Below are positions 19,503-26,774 of a stretch of 64,000 nucleotides of DNA, in pieces. Location of the stretch: contig CAMLKW010000002.1 in NCBI GenBank assembly GCA_946480605.1, positions 1-64,000 on the forward strand, written 5' to 3'. How positions within the stretch are numbered: position 1 is the stretch's first letter; the number at the start of each line of letters is the position of its first letter. The notes beneath the pieces are model-generated. The model saw only the letters and a list, made by a program, of their open reading frames with translations, was not told the DNA's origin and did not search any database. A program made the translations under genes and the position numbers. The stretch is from an uncultured Roseateles sp. Its GTDB lineage: Bacteria; Pseudomonadota; Gammaproteobacteria; Burkholderiales; Burkholderiaceae.

Positions 19503-20585
19503 TCAGCGCGCGGCCCGGCGGCGGCGCGCCCAGCCAGCACCGCACAAGGCCACCGCCACCAGCGCCAGCGAGGCGGGCTCGGGCACGCGGTTGGTGGTGG
19601 TCGTGACGTTGCCGGTGAAGCCGTAGAGGTGGATCTGCGCGCCGCTGCTGTTCAGCGTGTCGACGATGACCGAACCCTCGATGTCGGCCGTGTTCTTGAA
19701 CGCCGCATGCGTGGCCAGGATGCTGCCGCCGAACTGGCGGTCGATGGCGACGCTGGTGGCCTGGTTGAAGTTCCAGACCGCCGCATTGGCCAGCTTGCCG
19801 GTCGCGCTGCCACCCAGGAAGTTCGCGCCGACCACGACCGAGCTGAGGTCGCTGTTGAAGATGAAGCTGGTCGCGTTGCCGAGCTTGAACTCGAACTCGC
19901 TGGCCCCCAGCACCTGCGCGCCGAAGGAGCCGTTCAGGTTGAACACCGCCCGGCCGCTGGCGTCGGCCACGGCGGTGAACACCGCCTTGCTGCCCTGCAG
20001 GCTGACCGAGCTGGTGGCCGTCAGCGCCGCCAACTGGCTGGACAGGCCGTTCAGCACCGCGCTCATGCTGGTGGAGCTGGCCGCGTCCACCGCCGACTGC
20101 AGCTTGGCATTGCCGGCCAGGTTGGTGACCTTGCCGCTGTTGAAGTTGACGCCGCTGGTCGAGCCGGCCACGAAAGCGCCACCGCTGCTGCCGTTGAAGT
20201 TGACGTTGCTGGCCGAGCCCTGCACGACACCACCGCCGTTGTTGATGGTGGCGTTGCCGAGGTTGCCCGTCGCGACGATGCCCACGGCAGCAGAGCCGTT
20301 GTTGTTGACCGACACGTTGGAGGCCGTGCCGAAGACGGTCAGCGCCGCGTAGTTGGAGACCGGGATGGGGCTGTCGTTGGCGAACTCGGCGCCACCGCTG
20401 CCGACGAAGTTGCCGCCCATCCAGCCACGGCCATGCACGTGGGTGCTGCTGGTGCCACCGCGCAAGGCCACCAGATTGAACTGTTCCAGCACCTGCTGGC
20501 CGTTGAGCGGCGCGAACGCGGCCTGCGCTCCGCTGCACAGCAGTAGACCGGAAACCAGGGCAGCAAGCAGGGCGGGAAGGCGCAT
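19503..20585 (-). CDS. Choice-of-anchor A family PEP-CTERM protein
   Basis: A 360-residue surface protein. It has a signal peptide ending near SGAQAAFAP, then an extracellular choice-of-anchor A domain rich in Asn/Gly/Ser/Thr (FNLVALRGGTSSTHVHGRGW, VGGNFVGSGG style repeats). The C-terminal sorting signal is VPEPASLALVAVALCGAGW followed by RRRR: the PEP motif, a membrane helix and a basic tail. An exosortase elsewhere in the genome should cleave it. Its N-terminus (MRLPALLAA) resembles that of the TPR protein 3 bp downstream. The ATG is at 20583-20585. Confidence 0.85.
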   Translation of the reverse strand: MRLPALLAALVSGLLLCSGAQAAFAPLNGQQVLEQFNLVALRGGTSSTHVHGRGWMGGNFVGSGGAEFANDSPIPVSNYAALTVFGTASNVSVNNNGSAAVGIVATGNLGNATINNGGGVVQGSASNVNFNGSSGGAFVAGSTSGVNFNSGKVTNLAGNAKLQSAVDAASSTSMSAVLNGLSSQLAALTATSSVSLQGSKAVFTAVADASGRAVFNLNGSFGAQVLGASEFEFKLGNATSFIFNSDLSSVVVGANFLGGSATGKLANAAVWNFNQATSVAIDRQFGGSILATHAAFKNTADIEGSVIVDTLNSSGAQIHLYGFTGNVTTTTNRVPEPASLALVAVALCGAGWARRRRAAR

Positions 20586-20751
20586 GGCGGTGCCGGAAAG
20601 TCCAGAGGGTGACAAGGCTGTCATTCTAGGGAGCGTGCCTGCCCCACCCTCACCCGCATTCGGGTGGCCGCCCCGGGAAAATGCCGCAAACAGGCCCGGC
20701 AAGGGCGGGTTTCTGCCGAGGGGCGACAATCCGGCCTCGCCAGCGCCCGCC

Positions 20752-21357
20752 ATGAAGATCGAACACATCGTTTCCACCCGCCTGCCCACGCCCTACGGCG
20801 AGTTCGTCATCCACGGTTTCCGGGAGGACGACGGGGGCCAGGAGCACGTGGTGCTGAGCCTGGGCGATCTGACCGGCGACGAGCCGCCGCTGGTGCGCGT
20901 GCACTCGGAGTGCATGACCGGCGAGGTGTTCGGCTCGCTGCGCTGCGACTGCCGGCCACAGCTGGAGAGCGCGATGAAGCGCATCGCGGCCGTCGGCCGT
21001 GGCGCCATCGTCTACATGCGCGGCCACGAGGGCCGCGGCATCGGCCTGGTGCAGAAGCTGCGCGCCTATGCCGAGCAGGACGCCGGCGCCGACACCATCG
21101 AGGCCAACGCGGCGCTGGGCCTGCCCATCGACGCGCGCCGCTACGACGCCGCCGCCTGCATGTTGCGCGCGCTGGGCGTCAACCGCGTCCGGCTGCTGAC
21201 CAACAACCCGCTGAAGATGGCCGCGCTGGCCGAGTTCGGCATCGAGGTGGTGGAGCGCGAGGCGTCGCTGACGCGGCCTGGCCCCGAGAACGAGAAGTAC
21301 CTGCGCACCAAGGCCGAATCCATGGGCCACCACGACCTGGGCCACCTGTTCGAGTGA
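20752..21357 (+). CDS. ribA: GTP cyclohydrolase II
   Basis: A 201-residue enzyme that makes 2,5-diamino-6-ribosylamino-pyrimidinone phosphate from GTP, the first riboflavin step. Evidence: the zinc ligands in HSECMTGEVFGSLRCDC (three Cys), the GTP-binding RGHEGRGIGLVQKLRAY, and RLLTNNPLKM. The length equals that of E. coli RibA, with no DHBP synthase fusion. The start ATG 20752 gives MKIEHIVSTRLPTPYGEF. The stop codon lies only 8 bp from the left end of the Tn7-like element. Confidence 0.93.
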   Translation: MKIEHIVSTRLPTPYGEFVIHGFREDDGGQEHVVLSLGDLTGDEPPLVRVHSECMTGEVFGSLRCDCRPQLESAMKRIAAVGRGAIVYMRGHEGRGIGLVQKLRAYAEQDAGADTIEANAALGLPIDARRYDAAACMLRALGVNRVRLLTNNPLKMAALAEFGIEVVEREASLTRPGPENEKYLRTKAESMGHHDLGHLFE

Positions 21358-21370
21358 AACGACGATGCCC

Positions 21371-21488
21371 GCAGACATTTGAGTTCTGCGCCCAGACAAC
21401 TAGTTCTGCGCTGGACGCCTTCGGACAACTAGTTCTGCGCTGCGACCCAAGGCGTGCCTAGACGTCAGACAAATGGTTCTGCGCTGAC
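21371..21488 (+). repeat. Left-end transposase-binding sites (four copies)
   Basis: Four direct copies of a 20-bp motif start at 21372 (CAGACATTTGAGTTCTGCGC), 21393 (CAGACAACTAGTTCTGCGC), 21423 (GGACAACTAGTTCTGCGC) and 21466 (CAGACAAATGGTTCTGCGC). The outermost copy has the special centre ATTTGA that recurs only at the extreme right end. The arrangement resembles the TnsB sites of Tn7-like left ends. Confidence 0.85.
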
Positions 21489-21640
21489 CTCCGCAAGCCC
21501 TTGATTTCACGAGGAATTTCCTCGCGGCGGGGACGGTGCAGGCTAGCACGTTGAACGCCCCCTCCGCCCGGCTCTTCGCCTCACCCGCTGAGGAGCGCGA
21601 TGCGGATGCCCGGCCGAGTTGTAACGGTCGCCTCCCCGCC

Positions 21641-21725
21641 CAGACAAATCAATGACTTAACGCAGCTCCAGACATTGAGTCCTGCGAGCAGCCGGTCCGG
21701 GCGAACATTGAGTTCTGCGCTGACC
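21641..21725 (+). repeat. Second, degenerate cluster of end-type sites
   Basis: Copies near 21669 (CAGACATTGAGTCCTGCGAG) and 21703 (GAACATTGAGTTCTGCGCTG), and a weak one at 21641 (CAGACAAATCAATGAC), lie about 180 bp inside the left end. Their ATTGAG centre is closest to the terminal copy. They may be extra TnsB sites or the remains of a second left end. Confidence 0.55.
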
Positions 21726-21777
21726 GCTGGAACCACTGAGCCCGTCAATCCAGCTCACCAATCCTGACATGGTCGCT

Positions 21778-22035
21778 CTACTTCGCGACCAGCTTTTCGG
21801 CGTCAGCTCGGGCGTCGGCCACGGCCTCGACATGGGTGCCGCGAACGCACACGCACTCGTCCGAACGCAAATCGGTCTCTTCCGCAGTGATGCAGAAGTT
21901 GACGAGCCCAACGAACACGGACGGTTGAGCCAGGACAGACGGCCAAGCTGATGAAGAGCCATCGGCAGCACACCCTCGTTCCTGTGGATAACTGACTATT
22001 TGCGGCCAAGGGCTACGCGAGAATCGAGTCCACAA
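21778..22035 (-). pseudogene. Small conserved ORF relic, copy 1
   Basis: This 85-codon frame (possible TTG start at 22035) contains DGSSSAWPSVL, then FVGLVNFC, an acidic stretch with EC, and ends ADARADAEKLVAK. The same pattern recurs at 38719-38997 on the same strand: DGSASAWPSAL, FVGRVNFC, HEC, ALADACNDGEKLVA. Conservation at protein level between two distant places suggests a real family. Neither copy has a convincing start, so both are treated as remnants. Function unknown. Confidence 0.4.
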
Positions 22036-22052
22036 AGACTTGAAGGCAGGGA

Positions 22053-23015
22053 ATGGCCAGCGTTTTCTTCTCGTACAGCCACAAAGACGAAGCTCTGCGC
22101 GACCAGCTTGAGACCCACCTGGCCATGCTGAAGAACCAGGGACTGATTGACGCCTGGTACGACCGCAGAATCATTGCTGGCAGCGACGTTGACGACAGCA
22201 TCTTCGAGAAACTCGAGACCGCGGACATCATCCTGCTGCTCGTCAGCTCCGACTTCCTCAGCTCCACCTACTGCTACTCACGGGAAATGCAACGCGCGAT
22301 GGAACGCCACGACGCTGGCGAGGCCCGCGTCATCCCGGTCATCCTGCGCCACTGCGACTGGCACGTGGCCCCGTTCGGCAAGCTCATGGCCGCTCCGCGG
22401 GATGGCAAGCCGGTGACATCGTGGCCCGACCGCGACGAAGCGCTTGCCGACGTCGCCAAGCAGATTCGAAAGGCGGTCGAAGCCGCCGGCGCCGGAGGGT
22501 CACCTTCGCAGACCGTCGCCAGGCCGCCGGTCGCCCAACGCGCGGCAGCCCCCAGCACCATCGCTTCACTGCCTCGCTCGAGCAACTTGCGGCTGAAGAA
22601 GGAGTTCACCGAGCAAGACGGCGACGAGTTCCTCCTGTCTACCTTCGAATACGTCGCCAAATTCTTCGACGGGTCAATTCAGGCTGTTTGCGAACGGAAC
22701 TCCGATGTCAAAGGCCGCTTCGAACGCATCGACTCCAGGCGCATGGCCGCCTTCCTGTACCGGGGCGGCAAGAAAATCGCTGAATGCTCTGTGCGACTGG
22801 ATGGCTTTGGCCGCGACAACGGCATCGCGTTCTCGCACGACGCGTCGGTCCGCCAGGGTTCGTTCAATGAGCTTCTGAGCGTGAAGTCGGACGACCAATC
22901 CCTGTTCCTGACCACCATGGGCATGTCGTTCGGAGGCGGCGGGCGGGACAAGCAGCTATCGCCCGAAGGCGCAGCTGAGTTCCTTTGGGACCTCTTCATC
23001 AAGAACGCCCAGTAG
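22053..23015 (+). CDS. TIR-domain defence protein
   Basis: A 320-residue protein. Residues 1-150 form a TIR-like domain: VFFSYSHKDEALRDQL, WYDRRIIAGSDVDDSI, ADIILLLVSSDFLSSTYC and YSREMQRAME. Glu78 in YSREM is where the catalytic Glu of NAD-hydrolysing TIRs lies. After a Pro/Ala linker, residues about 185-315 form an unnamed domain (EFTEQDGDEFLLSTFEYVAK ... MGMSFGGGGRDK) that probably senses the trigger. Bacterial TIR proteins typically destroy NAD or make signal nucleotides on infection. It is the first gene of a compact plus-strand set. Confidence 0.8.
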   Translation: MASVFFSYSHKDEALRDQLETHLAMLKNQGLIDAWYDRRIIAGSDVDDSIFEKLETADIILLLVSSDFLSSTYCYSREMQRAMERHDAGEARVIPVILRHCDWHVAPFGKLMAAPRDGKPVTSWPDRDEALADVAKQIRKAVEAAGAGGSPSQTVARPPVAQRAAAPSTIASLPRSSNLRLKKEFTEQDGDEFLLSTFEYVAKFFDGSIQAVCERNSDVKGRFERIDSRRMAAFLYRGGKKIAECSVRLDGFGRDNGIAFSHDASVRQGSFNELLSVKSDDQSLFLTTMGMSFGGGGRDKQLSPEGAAEFLWDLFIKNAQ

Positions 23016-23055
23016 CAGGCCCGCCCAATTCGCCACACGCCTAAAACGCTCCGGC

Positions 23056-24522
23056 ATGCCCGCCGTCTCGCAAATCCCCTTTGGCATGCGACCCGACGGG
23101 CGGCTGGTGGAGGTCAGCCAGGTCGAACGAGGCCTTGCTTGCAACTGTCGTTGCCCGGGGTGCGGCGAGCCCCTGTTGGCGAAGAAGGGCGCGGTCAACG
23201 TCCAGCACTTCTCCCACCTTCCCGGCGCCGACTGCGCGACCGGTGCCGAGACTGCCTTGCATCTTGCAGCCAAGCAGTTGGTTGCCGACAGCCTCTCGAT
23301 TCGCCTTCCAGAATGCCCTGTCCGCGTCTCCAAGACGGACCCAAACTGCGGGCTTTTTGCAGCCACCCGTTCGTTCACTGACCCGGAGACCTGGCAATTC
23401 GACAGGGTCGCCCTGGAGATGGTTCTTGGCCCCACAAGGCCGGATGCCATCGGCTTCATCGGCGACAGCGCCCATGGCGTCGAGATACGCGTGACCCACG
23501 CGGTGGACGAGGACAAGCAGGCCCACCTTGCGGAGCTCGGGCTCCCCAGCGTTGAAGTCGACCTATCCCCACTCGTTGGTCGACTGTTTACCTTCGAAGC
23601 CCTGGAGCAGGCCGTCATCAGGTCCACGGTCAACAAGCGTTGGCTCTTCCACCCGCGACAAGCCGAGTGGGAGGCCTTCCTGCTTTCAGGCTTCGAGGCA
23701 TGGCGCCAAGCCCGCCTCGCCGAGCTGGCACGCCGGCCACCGCCATCACCTCCGGCCGCAGCTCGCCCCACCCAAACCGACGTCTACCGAGCCGCCAACG
23801 CGAAGTACCGGGCGCTCCCCGAACCAGAGAAGTGGCGCCGGCTGGAACAGCAGCTTGGCCTTCAACGCAATCAGTTTCCCAGCCACCTTCGCGTCGAGCT
23901 CCGCCAGGGTGGAGGCATCGTTCTTGCCGACAACGGCCTCTGGCAGGGCGCCGTGTTCGCGCAGTTCATCCTTGGCACACCACCTGACAGCAACGTCGGG
24001 AAGCGCATGCCTCGCGAAGGAGCCCTCGCCGTCTGGCTGGCGCAGCGCTTTGGAGCCAGAGGCGGCGACCAAGCTGCCAGGACGACTGCGCGTGCCTACC
24101 TTGGCTACCTGAAGGCGTGTGGCTTCTTGAAGTGGCAAGACGGCGACTTCTTCGTCACGCGTGACCAGGTCGCGCCTATGCCAAGGACACGACCGGCGCC
24201 TGCGTTACCTGTCGCCAAACCGCCTGTTGCCCCGAGCTCTTACCCGCCCATCCGTTGGCTCAGAACCTGGCCGGACGAAGAGCGGCTGCGTCACTGGGCG
24301 GCTGAGGCGTGCGACGGGGGAGATGGGTTCGACGCTGACTGGTTCGTGGGCTGGCTTCTGCGCCGGCGTGTGCCGCCTTCGTTCGAAGAGGTGAGCGCGG
24401 CCTTCGAAAACGCCGATGGCAACCCGCAGGAAGTCTTGAGCGTGCTTCGCAGCGTCGGCGTCATCGCCGAAACCCGGCGCTACTTCTCATCCGGCGAAGC
24501 GGCCCCTTGGCTTGCTCCATAG
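23056..24522 (+). CDS. CoiA-like nuclease-domain protein
   Basis: A 488-residue protein. The N-terminus has the CoiA-type zinc element CNCRCPGCGEPLLAKKG, then VQHFSHLPGADC and a helix with E and K (ETALHLAAKQLVADSL). A PD-(D/E)xK-like core follows (TRPDAIGF, then HGVEIRVTHAVDEDK). The C-terminal half is helical with basic patches. CoiA was named for competence, but the fold is a restriction-like nuclease and recurs in defence loci. The gene starts 40 bp after the TIR gene, so co-expression is likely. Confidence 0.6.
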   Translation: MPAVSQIPFGMRPDGRLVEVSQVERGLACNCRCPGCGEPLLAKKGAVNVQHFSHLPGADCATGAETALHLAAKQLVADSLSIRLPECPVRVSKTDPNCGLFAATRSFTDPETWQFDRVALEMVLGPTRPDAIGFIGDSAHGVEIRVTHAVDEDKQAHLAELGLPSVEVDLSPLVGRLFTFEALEQAVIRSTVNKRWLFHPRQAEWEAFLLSGFEAWRQARLAELARRPPPSPPAAARPTQTDVYRAANAKYRALPEPEKWRRLEQQLGLQRNQFPSHLRVELRQGGGIVLADNGLWQGAVFAQFILGTPPDSNVGKRMPREGALAVWLAQRFGARGGDQAARTTARAYLGYLKACGFLKWQDGDFFVTRDQVAPMPRTRPAPALPVAKPPVAPSSYPPIRWLRTWPDEERLRHWAAEACDGGDGFDADWFVGWLLRRRVPPSFEEVSAAFENADGNPQEVLSVLRSVGVIAETRRYFSSGEAAPWLAP

Positions 24523-24545
24523 AACCGAAAACGAGCTGACACCAC

Positions 24546-25889
24546 ATGCCACCAACGATGGAGTTCGGGGAGTTCTGGGTCGGCAAGCCCGAGGTTGAGG
24601 AGGTCCTCGACCTTCGTACCGGCGCCATCCTCAGGCACGACCAGGCTATTGGTACTGACTACGAGGGCGTCATCAAGCTGCGCAGTGCGCTGCAAGATGG
24701 CATCCAGCGGGACGCGCCGGTATACGCCTGCTCCATGTGCGGAGTGTCGGTCTACCTGATATCGCGGCAGAAGGAGCGCAAGTTCCACTTCCGGCACACC
24801 CTGGAGGACGGGCGATGTTCCGCGAAGACCCGTGGGCTCCTGTCCCAGGACGAAATCAACGCCAGGCGCTACAACGGGGTGAAGGAGAGCCAGGCTCACA
24901 TCAACATGAAGAAGCTGGTCGCCGAAAGCCTGCGTGCCGACCTGGACTTCAGTCATGTCGAAGTTGAACAGCGATGGACTGGCAAGTTCAACGGCGAATG
25001 GCGCAAGCCCGACGTGCGTGCCTTGTACAAGGGCCTGCCCGTGGTCTTCGAAATCCAGCTTTCGACCACCTACCTCAACGTCATCACGGCCAGGCGCAGC
25101 TTCTACCAGCGCGAGGGCGCGATGCTGATTTGGGTGTTCGCGGAGTTCGACGAAGGCCCGCGACGCCTGACGCAAGACGACGTCTTCTTCAACAACAACC
25201 GCAACGCCTTCGTCGTATCGGAGGCGACCCGAAACATTTCCATCGAGCGCTGGTCGTTCCACCTTGAGTGCATCTGGGCGTATGCCTTCGCGCCCCCGTC
25301 GCATGGCCTCCAGCGACAGGTAGTGCCGTTCGAAGAGCTCACCCTGGACACGGAACAGCAGCGCGCCTACTTTTTTGACTTCGATGCAGACCGTGAACGG
25401 ATGTTGGACGCCATCCGAGACGATGAGCTCGCTCGCCTGGCGCCGTTGCGTGACGGCTTCGAACGCTGGTACATCGAGAACCGCGGTTCTACGTCCTCGG
25501 AAGACCCGGCATACGCAGCTCTCAGGGACCTGTTCGAGGCCGAAGGAGTGCCGCTACCCTGGTATCCCATGGACTTGCCGGACAACCTCCTCAAGACGCT
25601 GTACTCGGCCAAGCATGGGCGGCCCATAGGGTGGTACTTCGGGACTTTCATGCAGGTACTCCACCATGTGCATAGCAAAAGGAAGTACTTCCGCATCTTC
25701 CGGCGCGCCCTGCAGGTCTACAACCGCGGCGAGCAAATCCTGCTCGAGGACACAAAGCGGAGGTGGCGGGACAAGGTGAAGCAGTACACCCCTCTCCTTG
25801 AAGCCAACGACGAACGCTTCACCCCGGACCGTTCGCACGATGACCTCGTCCGCGTTCTATTCCCCGGAGTGCTGGACGAGCCAATCTAG
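24546..25889 (+). CDS. CoiA-like / DUF6035-like nuclease-domain protein
   Basis: A 447-residue protein with a zinc pair (YACSMCGVSVYLISRQKERK), HFRHTLEDGRC, a helix ESQAHINMKKLVAESLRAD, and a PD-(D/E)xK core (EWRKPDVRALYKGLPVVFEI then QLSTTYLNVI). This core most resembles the family annotated as DUF6035. About 220 further residues are helical. It starts 23 bp after the previous CoiA-like gene. Two related nucleases behind a TIR gene suggest a multi-gene defence system. Enzymatic activity is inferred. Confidence 0.6.
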   Translation: MPPTMEFGEFWVGKPEVEEVLDLRTGAILRHDQAIGTDYEGVIKLRSALQDGIQRDAPVYACSMCGVSVYLISRQKERKFHFRHTLEDGRCSAKTRGLLSQDEINARRYNGVKESQAHINMKKLVAESLRADLDFSHVEVEQRWTGKFNGEWRKPDVRALYKGLPVVFEIQLSTTYLNVITARRSFYQREGAMLIWVFAEFDEGPRRLTQDDVFFNNNRNAFVVSEATRNISIERWSFHLECIWAYAFAPPSHGLQRQVVPFEELTLDTEQQRAYFFDFDADRERMLDAIRDDELARLAPLRDGFERWYIENRGSTSSEDPAYAALRDLFEAEGVPLPWYPMDLPDNLLKTLYSAKHGRPIGWYFGTFMQVLHHVHSKRKYFRIFRRALQVYNRGEQILLEDTKRRWRDKVKQYTPLLEANDERFTPDRSHDDLVRVLFPGVLDEPI

Positions 25890-25966
25890 CCGCTCAAGGC
25901 ATCAAAGACACCACCAGTCGTCTAGTCGTGACGACAGAATCAGTGCACACAGAAGAGGGAGACAAC

Positions 25967-26652
25967 ATGAGCGCGACGACCGAGCAACCGAAAGTCTTCA
26001 TCTCGTACAGCTGGACCAGCGTCGAGCACGAGCAGTTCGTCCTGGAGCTGGCGACGTCCCTGAGAAACCACGGTGTGGACGCAATCCTGGACAAGTGGGA
26101 CCTCAAGCCTGGCCAGGACAAGTACGTCTTCATGGAGTCCATGGTCGTCGATGCCGACGTGCTCAAGGTCCTCGTCATGTGCGACCGCAAGTACCAGGAG
26201 AAGGCGAACAGCCGAGCCAGCGGCGTCGGCACCGAGTCGCAAATCATTTCCCAGGAGCTCTACGGCAAGGTCAAGCAGACCAAGTTCATCCCCATCGTCT
26301 GCGAGCACGACGACGAAGGCCAGCCGTGCCTGCCGGTCTTCATGAAAGGCCTCATCTATATCGACGTCTCGTCGGACGAGCGGTATGGAGAGGGACTCGA
26401 CCAGCTCCTGCGCCTCATCTACGAGCAGCCTTACACCAAAAACCCAAGCTCGGCGGCACCCCAGCGTTCATCTCCAACGGCGGCACCAGCTACGTCAAGG
26501 AGCTAGGCGCTGCGGTCCGCGCAATTCAAGACGGCAAGCCCAACCGGCAGGGATTGGAGATGCGCACAGATAGTGTTGCCGTGAGCTCGTTGCCCCCGGT
26601 GCGCCGTTTGCGAGGCATCGTGTATCCATCGAAGTTGACCTTCGAGGTATAG
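25967..26652 (+). pseudogene. SEFIR-domain protein, frameshifted
   Basis: The first frame (25967-26506) encodes a SEFIR/TIR-like domain: PKVFISYSWTSVEHEQFVLE, DAILDKWDLKPGQDKYVFME, KVLVMCDRKYQEKAN, TKFIPIVCEHD. Right after QPYTK the frame ends in low-quality sequence (NPSSAAPQRS). The -1 frame continues with the expected family sequence (KPKLGGTPAFISNGG) to 26652. The switch falls on the run AAAAA at 26438-26442, so either one A was lost or a -1 slip occurs. The ATG at 25967 follows AGAGGGAG. SEFIR proteins act in immunity-like signalling. Confidence 0.65.
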
Positions 26653-26774
26653 GCACCCTGACAACCGAAACTCCAAGGCCTTGCGCGCGCCGTCACACGC
26701 CACCGCTTTGACCGCGCTCATCCGCATAATCCAACCCGCCCCGGAATCGGTCCCAGAACAGGGAGGGAAGGACC

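Noticed and set aside
17061..20546. Long plus-strand frame across the TPR and PEP-CTERM genes
   Set aside because: Antisense of two well supported genes; its repeats mirror the TPR repeats.
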